Below are positions 35,418-46,656 of a DNA stretch of 64,000 bases, piece by piece. Position numbers and translations under genes: made by a program. The stretch's first letter is position 1. Each line of letters starts with the position of its first letter. The stretch comes from Clitoria ternatea (taxonomy: Eukaryota; Streptophyta; Magnoliopsida; Fabales; Fabaceae). The notes under the pieces are model-generated. The model had not been told where the DNA came from. It saw only the letters and a program-made list of their open reading frames with translations, and did no database searches. The stretch covers positions 56,986,501 to 57,050,500 of the forward strand of contig CM075672.1 in assembly GCA_037962975.1 (NCBI GenBank), written 5' to 3'.

Positions 35418-38400
35418 TTGTATTTGGATAGTGGGTGTTCAAAGCATATGACGGGAGACATAAGCAAGTTCACTTCCTTCACTCCCAAAAGGAAAGGAAG
35501 CGTCACCTACGGAGATAACACCAAAGGAAGAATTATAGGCATTGGAAACATTGGTAAGAATTCCTCTACTTCTATTTGTGATGTGTTGTATGTTGAAGGC
35601 CTAAAACACAATTTACTTAGCATAAGTCAATTATGTGACAAAGGATATAGAGTTTTGTTTGAATCAAATTATTGTATAATTGAGCATAAGATTAACAAGG
35701 AAATCAAGTTTGTAGGTCAAAGAATTGATAATATTTACATGATTGATATGGATAGTTTGTCCTCAAATGATGTGCTATGCTTCATGACTAGAGAGGATGA
35801 AACTTGGTTGTGGCATAGAAGAATAGCTCATATACATGTAGACCATTTGAATAAACTTGTTTCTAAGGAATTAGTAATTGGTTTACCAAAGCTTAAATTT
35901 GAAAACAAATTTTGTGATGCATGTCAAAAGGGAAAACAAGTAAAGGCATCCTTTCAAACTAAAAATATTGTTTCCACACAAAGGCCTTTGCAACTTTTGC
36001 ACATGGATCTATTTGGACCTTCCAAAATCAAGAGCTTTGGTGGTAATTACTATGGTCTAGTAATTATAGATGACTATTCTAGATATACATGGACCTTGTT
36101 TCTTGCTCATAAGAATGAAGCATATCATGCATTTAAGAAACTTGCTAAGATCATCCAAAATAAGCAAAATTCTAAAATTGCATCCATTAGAACCGATCAT
36201 GGGGGAGAATTTGAAAATCAATCTTTTGAAAGGTTTTGCAAAAAACATGGTATCATTCACAATTTTTCAGCTCCTAGAACTCCATAACAAAATGGAGTAG
36301 TTGAAAGGAAAAATAGATCCTTAGTGGAGCTTGCAAGAACCATGCTAAATGAAAATAACATTGCAAAACATTTTTGGGCCGATGCGGTAAATACCGCTTG
36401 TCACGTTATGAATAAATGTTTAATAAGTCCTATTCTAAAGAAAACCCCCTATGAACTTTACAAGGGAAGAAAACCCAACATTTCATACTTTCATATTTTT
36501 GGATGTAAATGTTTTCTGCTCAATAATAAAAAGGATAATCTAGGAAAATTTGATGCTAAAGCTGATGAGGCAATCTTCCTAGGATAGTCACAATCTAGTA
36601 AATCTTATCGAATCTTTAACAAACAAACAAACACCATTGAGGAGTCCATTCATGTCAAATTTGATGAAAATAGCCATAACTCCCCGAGAAAGGAAGATGT
36701 TGATGACATTGTAGGTACTCTTCAAGATTTAACCTTGAATGACAAGGAAGAAGAGAACAAAGACAAAGATGCAACACAACATAAGGAACCACAACAATGG
36801 ATCACTTTGAAGGACCATCCCTTAGATAAAGTCATAGGTGAAATGACTAAAGGTGTAAGTACTCAAAACGCCATTAGGAATGCATGTAATCATTTAGCCT
36901 TTGTATCATAAATAGAACCCAAATGCATTGATGAAGCTATTATTAATGAACATTGGATGTTGGCCATACAAGAAGAATTGCATCAATTTGAAAGAAATGA
37001 AGTTTGGGAATTAATGCCAAGACCCAATGATCACTAAATAATAGGAACAAAATGGGTGTTTAGGAATAAATTAGATGAAAATGGTATAATTACAAGGAAC
37101 AAAGCTAGGCTAGTAGCTAAGGGTTACAATCAAGAAGAAGGCATTGATTATGAAGAGACGTATGCTCCCGTAGCTAGGCTAGAAGCCATTAGATTATTTT
37201 TAGCCTTTGCATGTTGTAAGGACTTTAAATTGTACCAAATGGATGTCAAGAGTGCTTTCTTGAATGGTTATATTCAAGAGGAAGTGTATGTTGATCAACC
37301 TCTAGGTTTTGAAAACTACCAATTTCCAAAACATGTTTTCAAACTAAAGAAAGCCTTGTATGGCTTAAAACAAGCTCCAAGAGCTTGGTATGAAAGATTG
37401 AGCAAATTTCTTTTAGAAAACAACTTTGAAAGAGGAAAGGTTGACACAACATTATTCATAAAGTACAAAAAGAATGACATACTATTGGTGCAAGTATATG
37501 TTGATGATATAATCTTTGGTTCTACTAATGAGTCAATGTGCAAAGAGTTTGCTAAGTTAATGCAGGAAGAATTTGAGATGTCCATGATGGGGGAACTTAC
37601 TTTCTTCCTTGGACTACAAATCAAGCAAACTAATGAAGGCACATTCATTAGTCAATCAAAGTACTACAAAGAATTGCTTAGGAAATTCAACATGGACAAG
37701 GCAAATGACATTGCCACACCTATGGGCACTTCATGCTATTTGGACAAGGATGAGAAGGGTAAGGATGTTGAACTTACAAAATATAGAGGTATAATCAAAT
37801 CCTTACTTTACTTAACCGCAAGTAGGCCGGACATCATGTTTGCTGTTTGTATGTGTGCAAGATACCAAGCATGTCCAAAAGAATCACACCTAACTGCTAT
37901 AAAAAGAATAATGAAATATCTTATTGAAACTCCAAATGTCGGTTTATGGTACCCCAAAGGGGTTGAATACACATTAGTTGGATATTCGGATTCGGATTTT
38001 GCAGGATGTAAACTAGATAGGAAAAGAACTAGTGGAACATGTCGCTTACTTGGTAGTTCTCTTGTTTCTTGGCATAGCAAGAAACAAGTAAGTGTTGCAC
38101 TATCCACAGCTGAGGCAGAATATGTTGTAGCTGGTAGTTATTGTGCTCAAATCCTTTGGATGAGACAACAACTTCTAGATTTTGGTGTTATGTTAGACCA
38201 TGTGCCTCTCAAATGTGATAACACAAGTGCTATAAATATTTCAAAGAATCCTGTAATGCATTCAAGAACCAAACATATTGAGATTCGACATCATTTCATT
38301 AGAGATCATGTATTAAAGGGTGATTGTGTGCTCGAACATGTTGAAACTTCCAAGCAATTAGCGGATATATTCACCAAACCTCTAGCAAAAGATCAATTCA

Positions 38401-38450
38401 TACATATTAGGAGAGAATTAGGAATCCTTGATATAACCAATTGTGTTTGA
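35418..38450 (+). pseudogene. Element C pol: protease, integrase, RT, RNase H with four premature stops
   Basis: One reading frame throughout. The protease active site is YLDSGCSKHMTGD (35421). The GAG-pre-integrase/zinc part is LWHRRIAHIHVDHLN, then CDACQKGKQ. Integrase core Asp residues are in LHMDLFGPSK (~36000) and IRTDHGGEF (~36190); the Glu follows in a VERKNRSLVE block (~36302). The RT has VKSAFLNG, KKALYGLKQAPRAWY and the catalytic YVDDIIFG (~37497). RNase H has YSDSDFAGCKLDRKRTSGT and ALSTAEAEY. Stops interrupt at 36285 (TAA), 36585 (TAG), 36909 (TAA) and 37036 (TAA). The three TAA codons are best explained as CAA to TAA. From 37056 to the natural stop at 38448 the RT/RNase H is uninterrupted (464 codons). 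Confidence 0.92.
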
Positions 38451-38582
38451 ATAAATAGATGATTTTGATAATTCCTTGATTCTAATTATGTTTCATTAAG
38501 TTCGAAATGTTCTAAGGAATAACTTAATAGATTTCCAGCCTTCTGAAACAAAATCTACAAAATCTGGGCATTTTTAACAAAA

Positions 38583-38945
38583 CAATCGATTACAAAGATT
38601 GACATAATCGATTAGTAAGCTTCTGGTTCTTAGCTAATCGATTACTCCTTGACATCTAATCGATTACCAAGCTTCTATTTTCTGCCTAATCGATTACCCC
38701 TTGGTCCATAATCGATTACAAAGCCTCTGTTTCAGGTCCAAAACATTTTAACTTTCCTCTAATCGATTACCAGCCTCCCTTAATCGATTAGGATGATTCT
38801 GTTTCTCAACCTAATCGATTACCCATCTTCCCTAATCGATTACCCATCTTCCCTAATCAATTACCCACTGTACAAAACAATTCAAATTCCTCAGAAACAG
38901 TGAACTAATCGATTACCTATGCCTCGTAATCGATTAGCATCGAGT
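38583..38945. repeat. Second TAATCGATTAC cluster, internal to element C
   Basis: About 13 copies fill the non-coding gap between the end of pol and the third ORF. The spacers differ from those in the LTR clusters, so this is not a stray LTR piece. Confidence 0.9.
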
Positions 38946-39152
38946 TTGTGACAGTCAATTGCTATTTTCCGAGGCTGCTCATTTTCTTCTCCAAATTAAA
39001 CTCACATTAAACCACTTTCTCTCCTTTCTAAACCTACCTTTTCCCTATAAATTCACCCCTCCTCACCTTCTCCTCTCACACTACCTCTTCCACTCCCTTA
39101 AGCTTCAAAAGCTCTCACTCTCTTCTCATCTTCTTTACCTTTCTCCACCACC

Positions 39153-40231
39153 ATGTCTTCCTCATGCACTGTCAAAAGGGCAAGGTCCTCCATGGCCCAA
39201 GCCAACAACCCCTTAGACTTCTCTAGGTTTTTCTTCTCTCCTAGAGTCCTTCAAAATTTCATTAAAAACTTTTCTGAGAAGGCCATAATCTCTCCCCACT
39301 TCATCAATGAGGAAACCTTCAACCACCCAAGCTTCACCTTCACCCAAAACCTCCACCACTATGAGCTTTTGCCTTTCCTCACCCTCAAGGAGGAGTTGTA
39401 CTATCCTGAACTTATTAGAGTCTTCTATTGCAACCTAAGGTTGGTTAATGGGTTGTTTGAGTCCAAGGTCAAGAACGTGACCATAAGACTCACCAATGCT
39501 CAATTTGCGAAAATCTCTCTTCTTCCGCTAAATGATGCTGAGTTTGCTGGAGGAGATCCCGAGGATGAATGGGCCTTCAATCCCATTGCTGCACGCTAGT
39601 CGCTGTGGAAGGCTAACCTCCCAAGGAGCAACCACAAGTTGGTAGGTCACCTTACCATGAACAACCGTCTCCTTCACTTTTTCCTGGTGAAAATTTTGCT
39701 TCCTCGCGGTGGGAATTATGTTCTCCTAATGTGGGCAATGCAAAATCAGAAGGACATTAATTGGGTTCAAATGATCAAACTGCATATGCTCCAAGCCAAA
39801 CATCAACAAAAGCTCCCATATGCAATCTTACCAAACTTTTCAAAGCTGTAGGAGTTGATTTGGCTGGTGAGTTATCTGAAAAAGTGCCTCCCAAGGCTTG
39901 CATTGGCACTCATTACCTCACAAAAATGGGCATCATTTTTCTCCATGGAGCTTGGTACTCAAGGATGGAAGACATTAATGCCAACATTCCTTTTGAAGCC
40001 CCTGCTGATGAGCCAGTCCCTCCTCCTCCTGCAACACAAGCTGCACCAGAAGCCCCCACCGATCCATTCGTATCTCTCTACGCTCACCTTGACCGCCGCT
40101 TCGACCGCATTAAGAACTCTCTTCAAGAGTTTTCAATGACTGAGCAGCAGCACTTTAAGATGAAGCAACAGCGCTATGATGAGCTATCTCACCAAATCTC
40201 GGAGCTTCGCTTTTTCAATCCGGATAACTAA
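39153..40231 (+). pseudogene. Element C third ORF (SIRE 'env-like' / putative plant transposon protein)
   Basis: The ATG at 39153 sits in ccaccATGtct. The first 148 codons include DFSRFFFSPRVLQNF and NGLFESKVKNVTIRLTNAQF. After a TAG at 39597, the same frame continues SLWKANLPRSNHKLVG and NYVLLMWAMQNQKDINW. A frameshift near 39825 moves to VGVDLAGELSEKVPPKACIG, a Pro/Ala-rich linker (PADEPVPPPPATQAAPEAPT) and a helical Gln-rich end (FKMKQQRYDELSHQISELRF) with a stop at 40229. From memory, the core resembles Pfam's 'putative plant transposon protein' family. Its position between RNase H and the 3' LTR is that of the ORF called env-like in SIRE elements. I see no signal peptide or membrane segment, so an envelope role is not supported. 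Function unknown. Confidence 0.75.
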
Positions 40232-40761
40232 ATCCATTTTTCATGTTTTGGTTAATGTGTTTTGTGTTTTTCTCAATCATGCATAGGTTCTTAATTCTGC
40301 AACATTTCCATTGATGTACTTTCTCTTTTGAATTGAATAAAGATTTATCTTTCATTATATGCCTCTATTTGCTTTATTATTTTTGATGATTCCAAAGGGG
40401 GAGAAGAAGTAATTGTTCATCCAAATTATTGTTCAATCTGATATTGGCTGCTAAAATAAATTACTAAATGATTAAATATCTCTAAAGTGGTTTATTATCT
40501 CTAAAAGGCATAGATTCCTTGAGATAGGGGGAGACTTGATAATGTTTAAGAGATAAGAGATAATGCAAATTTGAAATAGATAAGAGATAAGGACTTAAGA
40601 GATAACATTTAAGAGATAATGTAAAATCTGAAAATCTGTTTAAAAGATAAGAGATAATGCAGAATTCAAAAGATATGGTTTTTGTAGATAAATACTTAAT
40701 TAGAGATAAGCTTATTGTTTAAACTAACAACCCTCAAGAGATGAACATGGTTGTCATCATC
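40232..40761. other. Element C 3' untranslated spacer
   Basis: No gene. A purine-rich motif 'ccaaagggggagaagaag' occurs at about 40392-40409. From 40490 to 40720, 'aagagataa' or 'gagataagagataatg' recurs about ten times, a further short-word cluster. Confidence 0.7.
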
Positions 40762-40775
40762 AAAAAGAGGGAGAA
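40762..40775 (+). promoter_or_regulatory. Polypurine tract of element C
   Basis: AAAAAGAGGGAGAA directly precedes the 3' LTR start TATGTTTG. It is preceded by 'tgtcatcatc', as at the B 3' LTR (46090-46100). Confidence 0.9.
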
Positions 40776-42206
40776 TATGTTTGAATATGATTACAGGTTC
40801 AAGGATTTTGATAATGACAAAGGAATTTTGAAGAATATCTTGTAAAAACAAGATTCAGCATCAGACCTGCAAAAATAGCGTAGCTAATCGATTAGAGAGA
40901 CAGAGCTAATCGATTAAATAGCTTCTGTTGAACAGCTAATCGGTTACACCCACAGGGCAAATCGATTACAGAGCTTCTGACTTGTAACTAATCGATTACA
41001 CCAGTATGCTAATCGATTACCAACATCAAAAATTGGATCAAATGTATCAGGCATATATGATAATTAATTACAGGACTTCAGCCAATCGATTACCAAGCCA
41101 CTAAAACGACACTATTCGATTACATGGGTGTGCTAATCGATTACCAAGATCAAGAATTGAATTAAATGCATCAGGTGCTATGGCTAATCGATTACTGGGC
41201 AAGATCTAATCAATTACCAGAGTTTTGACTTTAAGCTAATCGATTAGATGGTGAATACTAATCGATTACAGCACAAACTAAACTGAAAAATTCGAAGTGT
41301 AATCGATTACAGCTCGAGGCGTAATCGATTACGATAGTGGGAAAACACATTTTAGTAGGAAACCAGCTTATTTTTTCACCATTTCTTAAATGCCCACTAT
41401 ATGCAACGGCTAGGAAGATCTTGGCACTCCCTCTAGCTCTATAACTGGGTTTCCAAACTCAAGCATAAAGAAGAGAACAACAAGGAACAAAAGGAAATCA
41501 ATTCTACAATCATTCTTGGTGCTTAGTGAATTTTTACTCTTGTATATTCTGAGATTTCATTTGTATATCCTCTTTTGCTGAGAGTTAGAATTTGTGTAAG
41601 CTATCACTTGCTTATCCACTCTTTTGAGAGAGTATTTTTGCTCGTAAACACAAACATCAAACACCAAAGTTCACTCTAGGTTGATTGGTTACAAAGGTTG
41701 GGGTTCAACCTTTGGGATATTGTGAGATTGAGAGATTGGGTAAGTTGCCCTTGTACTTGTGAGGATTGGGTTCTTGAGTGTGGGACACTAGGAAGCCACA
41801 ATTGCTCAAAGTTGTTTCTCTAATCTACAATAGTAGAAATCCTCTAAGTGGGTTGCTTAGAGGCGAGACGTACACCAGGTTGGTGGAACTCGTTAAATCG
41901 GTTTACAATCTCTTCTCCCTTACTCTTTACTTTCATATATTACTCTTGATCGATTTGTGTTGGTTGATTGTGGTTTGTATATTTTAGCTTGCTTGATTTG
42001 GTCAATATTGGATATTGCACACCAAGTGTTTGATAATTTGTCTAAGCTATTTAAACCTTGTTGTGCATTGCATATCTCCTTAAACTAAACTTATTTTGCA
42101 TAATCTTATAAACTTGTGATAAAAGAATCAAGTTTAAGGACATTCCAAGCAAAGTTTTAAAAACTCAATTCACCCCCTCTTGAGTATTGAGGCCACTTGA
42201 ATAACA
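40776..42206 (+). mobile_element. 3' LTR of element C
   Basis: Matches 32234-33665 with ~55 differences. It carries its own TAATCGATTA cluster (40883-41335), in which several words have decayed (for example ATAATTAATTAC). It ends TTGAATAACA at 42206, followed by GTCAC, the right TSD. Confidence 0.93.
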
Positions 42207-42571
42207 GTCACCACCGCCTGCTCCTTCCTTCTTCCACTGACTCTATCTCCAGAGTCTTGAGTTTGCTCCCGCTCCTCATAGGTGGGAATCTTCGAATGTT
42301 GGAGAGTAGTAGACTTCTCTCTCACAGATGTGTGATGAGTTTCCTCAGTGTGGGGTATTGCTTTGTCCCCTGTCACCCTTTTTTCTCTTCTCAACTCCAT
42401 CAACGCCTCCCTAAGTTACCTTATAACTTCGTCTCGAGGATCTAGGGTTACAACTGGTACCATTTTCCTCGAGTGGGTTCCAGGAGATTCAAAAACAAGT
42501 CTCCTACCAGTGTGTTGATGGGTCACATCCTCCACATAACCATCGACGAAATCGCGTCCATCTCCCTCCAT
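42207..42571 (-). pseudogene. Tat-type gag, N-terminal part
   Basis: Minus strand. The probable start codon is at 42571-42569 (MEGDGRDFVDGYVEDVTHQH), with RKMVPVVTLDPRDEVIR, one stop near 42420, then LREALMELRREKRV and a charged stretch ending KEQAVVT at the element C junction. It continues in frame at 32233 once the 5-bp duplication is allowed for. The region is hydrophilic, as usual for a Tat gag N-terminus. Confidence 0.7.
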
Positions 42572-43435
42572 GGCTAAGTACTGAACTTCTACGAAAAGTG
42601 GGAATAACTCTATCGGGTCCCACTGGGCGTGCTAATAAACTGGTCTTAACCAGGGTCTATGATCCGGTGTGGGAACCAGCCATAAAAGTTGGTGATTTGA
42701 TTGTTTGTACACTGGTATAGTGGGTATCTGGTATTATAATCTGACCTCTAAGTGAGAAAGACCGGTCTTGTTATCCTGGAGATTCTTCACACCAGAGTTT
42801 CGCGTTGATAGGGGTGAAAGGTGGTGTCACCTGCGAAGATTCTCTGATGCTCAAGTTAGTAGAATGGATGAGAACTCAAAGAATACTTAAGCAATGTGAT
42901 AGTATGATAAGAATAAGAACAACATGACCTTATATGTGTATGAGAATATGCTATTTATAGTTGATCGTGGAAAATGAATCGTTGGGTGCAAGTGGGCCAG
43001 GAGGCTCTGATGCCGTGTGTAGCGTATCAATCAAAGTAGTTCGATGCTCAGTGTACGATCGAGGATAGGTCAATGATTAGTGTACGATTCTGACATAAGA
43101 ATGGGGGAAGATCCACCTTTTCCGTATACCACTCCTGTAGCCGCACTTTGCACCTTTCGATGGGTGATATAAGCATCTTCCGTTGTGTAGGGTATCAATC
43201 GTGATAAGTAGTGAAACCACTTATCCTATCGTCGCTTTAGGTAAACGATTATATGTAATGGAAGAATGAGAACGGATCATGTGTCTGATGTTTTAGGTGC
43301 TACCTTGGATAACCGGTGGGAGAAAAACTCCTAGCACAATATTTTTATAGTCTGGATGTTGACTCGTAGCACCGGTTGACCTTCCAGAATAGTTAAGATG
43401 ACACCTTAGTTTGGAGGTCGGTATCTAGACCGGAT

Positions 43436-43438
<3 letters not shown>
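42572..43438 (-). mobile_element. Tat element 5' leader and part of its 5' LTR
   Basis: No coding frame. The minus strand carries TATAAATAG at about 42950-42958, suitable for an LTR promoter driving gag. Just right of it is a 'tgtgtagcgtatcaatc' phrase at 43016, repeated with changes at about 43185 ('tgtgtagggtatcaatc'). The exact LTR end and primer site were not resolved; a minus-strand CGGCATCAGAGCC at 43003-43015 resembles a tRNA-Met site, but its place relative to the TATA box argues against it. The matching LTR expected left of 11998 is not recognisable. Confidence 0.5.

Positions 43439-43477
<39 letters not shown>
43439..43477. repeat. (TA)n microsatellite
   Basis: About 19 uninterrupted TA units at the presumed junction between the Tat element and the right half of D. 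Confidence 0.95.
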
Positions 43478-45619
43478 TAGTCATGATCAATTAAAAAGTA
43501 AATACTACTTAGTGTTCAAGAATAAATTGAACATATAGTTTGACAACTAGTCTTACTAAAATAGGATTATTATGACAACGACCTTCGGACTGGACAAATA
43601 GAATAGTATGATTGATAAAAAATATTCATTGAATGAGTGATATGTGTTTCATTGACTTATGTGATTGCATATATGAACAAATATATGTTAAAATTACATG
43701 TTCTTGCTAACATGATGAATGTTATGGATGTGATGAAATATATGATGAATGAATGAATGTGCTCAATAAGTATGATGTTGGATGATCATGTATGGTTGAG
43801 TAAGAAATGTGAATTCACGTGCTGATATATGTATTAATTGAATTATACGTATCTACATGTTTGTGTAAATGGGTTGATGGATTAAATGCATCTGTGTATG
43901 CGTGTTGATTTAATTATATGTGCTTATGTATTAATGGATGAATTTAATGTGAATATACATGATGCATTGAATAAATCATGTTGAGATGCTTGGATATATC
44001 GAGATACAAAAGAGAAAAATGAGAATATGTCTCGGTAGGGATCCTAAGATGATTGAGAGATGATATGATGTGATTGGAATGGATCTGATGAGATGATAAA
44101 GCACTATGGTACAAGCATTACCCCGAGAATTGATTATTATGTATACTTAGAACTCCTTTTCATTCTTAATATTGGGTAAGGTGTATTGTGACTTGAGTAA
44201 GTATGAAAGGATAATAATTAAAGAAGGTATTAGTAAATAAATTAGACGACCAACCAACAACTAATAGAAACTTAGTATACACCTATAACAGACAAAACAA
44301 CCCATGCCCTCAAAGTAACATTAGCCAATATTATTAAGATTTACACCATAAATGACTTAAATAAATTCCTAATGAGGCCTAAATCTCACATAGATCAGTG
44401 AAAGATATTTAATAAGGACATTATAAGACAAACCCGATGTTAAGAAAGAAAGTAAGTTATTGAGGGGACCCTATCGATGACTCGTGAAATGATAAAAGGA
44501 AATGTATATTGCATGTATCATGTGCATATGGAGTATGAGGACGGATGGTGGATGATTGAGTAAACCCTTAGAGTATATAGTGATGGGTACACTAGAGAAC
44601 AATGATGTTCCAACCTTGAGTAGGGTCTCGGGAGTATTACTGGGGCGGACGTCCAATGGTTTGGAGTCACGCTCAAGACCGGATAACTTGTAGCAAACCT
44701 GGTATACTTTGACTCAGAGTGAGTGTTTTTAGGATCGTGTATTACCAGTTCTATTGACTTGTGATTGGATCCATGATTGATGATGGTACGAAAGTGTCCT
44801 TACCCTATGTGATTACCAGAACGTGGTGAGCTTCGGTCACTCTAGTTGGGTAGATGTATGTAGACAGATTTATTGCACAATTTATGTTGATATGTGTGAG
44901 ATTGAGAAGGAGAAGTTGGGCCTACATACATCATGATGGCTAGGAAAAAGATTGGATTAATGAAATGAAATTCATGCATTGCATTACATTATCTAAATGA
45001 AATTGTGATTGAGAATTAATACCCTTATGTAATAGTTAGTGGTAAGAGGGAGAATAGAGAGTTATGTATTCAAGGACGATTAGATAAGACAGACATAGGA
45101 TAGACAATATAGAACAAACTAATTAGGGACCCTGATAAGAGAGAAGGATATTGTATGCGAGCTTATTTGGATTGTGTGGGACAGATGTCAGTAATGACAA
45201 CTCTCCAATTGTTGTGGAAATAGAGACTTGCCTTTACAGCCTTTTACAAACCTCTAATTGGACCATATACTTAACACCGTAGAGATCAGCGCAGAATTCA
45301 CATTAAGGATCAGGCAAGACCCAATAACCTAGCAGCTATGGCAGAAGACATAGACAATGACTAGGATTATTTTACCCTTACCTTTAGTTTATGTATTTTG
45401 GATGAGAGCCTGCGTGCCCCTTTACTTTCAACATGTACAGTTTCTATTCGACCACTTGTTATATATATAACTCTGTTATGTATATATATGATGTTATTTT
45501 TCCACCGTGTATTTATCTTGTACAAAAACAGCTTCTACATTTTTCTAAAACTCGTAACCTCTTAGTTAACCTTGATAATCTAATGGAAGGGATTGTCCTA
45601 GTTAACCGAGGGTGTTATA
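43478..45619 (+). mobile_element. 3' half of gypsy-type LTR D
   Basis: AT-rich with 'gatgaatgaatg' phrases, then a more mixed stretch (44450-45350), ending AGTTAACCGAGGGTGTTATA. The final 250 bp resemble 960-1201. No protein domain. Together with 9905-11890 it makes up one LTR-sized unit interrupted by the Tat element. Confidence 0.5.
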
Positions 45620-46114
45620 TAAGGCATCTTTCCGAATACACATTGAGCACTAAGACATTTTAAAATTGTGAACCTTATCTATTCTTACTCGAACATTATG
45701 GGAAAGGTATTTGATTGTCTTGCAAGTAATTTAGAAGATCAAACTTAGACATAAAGAGTCCAAACAAGGTCTATAAACTTCGAATGATTCAAACTTGGTG
45801 CTAAGTGATTTGAACTTGCTGATGATTGGTTTGAACCTGATGATGAGTAATTCTAACCTATGAGTTGTTTTCTAACTATAGTCAACCGCTATAATAACAA
45901 AAATGTTGGGTAAAAATATCCCCCATTCTATGTTGTGTTTTTTTTTAGTAATGTCAAAATTGGAGAAAGGTTTTGTGGGTGGATATATGATTGTATGAAA
46001 AGTTCTATAATGAGTATATGCATAACTTGTTTTGTTTTAGGGGAGTAATGTTTGCATTCCATTTTGTTCTTAACACCCTACGAGATGGTTTGTCATCATC
46101 TAAAAAGGGGAGAC
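45620..46114 (+). mobile_element. 3' internal remnant and polypurine tract of element B
   Basis: Contains three GGTTTGAACC-like words (45787-45860), the phrase 'ttgtcatcatctaaaaagggg' ending in a polypurine tract (46102-46113), and then the LTR start TATGATTC. The same arrangement precedes the element C 3' LTR. Protease to RNase H of B are missing between 9730 and here. Confidence 0.75.
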
Positions 46115-46429
46115 TATGATTCTTGTATTAAACATGTTTTGATAATGATAAACAAGGGAAAACATGGAAATGCTATTTATGGCTCTAAGACAAAAAAAAG
46201 AATGAACAAATTTAAAGGGTTTAGAAATCTTTAAGCTTATCTGGAACATGGAGTCATTGAAGACTTGAAGACTTCCTTTAATTTTATTGTTGTAAGAGTT
46301 AGATAGTAATTTAAGTGAACATCTAAGTTAAACTAACTCATAAAATTAATTAATCTCACACTTTAAGTGGTAACTTAAAAAAGATTAATTAAGGAACCAA
46401 GTGTCAAAATTTGAAATATGTCTAATTGT

Positions 46430-46565
46430 TCGAACCAAGGAATGATTCAAACTGGTGGGTTAAATGGTTTGAACCAATGAGTAGGAATGGTTTAAACCAC
46501 TAGTTAGATGGTTCAAACCATTGCTTGAGATGGTTCGAACCACTCCTAGCCTGGTTTAAACCACT
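46430..46565. repeat. GGTTTGAACC word cluster, B 3' LTR
   Basis: Seven words including ttcgaacca, atggtttgaaccaatg, atggttcaaaccatt and atggttcgaaccac. Compared with the 5' LTR, individual words vary but the number and spacing are similar. Confidence 0.8.
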
Positions 46566-46656
46566 AGTGTAAAAATGAAGTATTTTGAATTCTTGACTTA
46601 TTTTGGAAAAGTTAGTAAGTTTTATTTCCATAATCAGTGACACTTTTCACTATAAA

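Larger units (their letters stand above)
32234..42206 (+). mobile_element. SIRE/Maximus-type Ty1-copia retrotransposon 'C', nearly complete
   Basis: 9973 bp with both LTRs, a tRNA-Met primer site, gag, pol in the copia order (protease, integrase, RT, RNase H), a third ORF before the 3' LTR, and a polypurine tract. The TSD is a perfect GTCAC (32229-32233 and 42207-42211). I count about 55 differences between the two ~1.43-kb LTRs (near 4 percent), mostly transitions. It inserted into Tat gag, so it is younger than that Tat copy. Internal stops show it is no longer autonomous. Confidence 0.95.

Noticed and set aside
39153..40231. Calling the third ORF of element C an envelope protein
   Set aside because: No signal peptide, transmembrane segment or glycosylation-rich ectodomain is visible; only the position matches the historical 'env-like' label.
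43003..43015. Minus-strand CGGCATCAGAGCC as primer site of the first Tat element
   Set aside because: It lies upstream (on the minus strand) of the likely LTR TATA box at about 42955, so it would fall inside the LTR, and it has two mismatches to the tRNA-Met complement.
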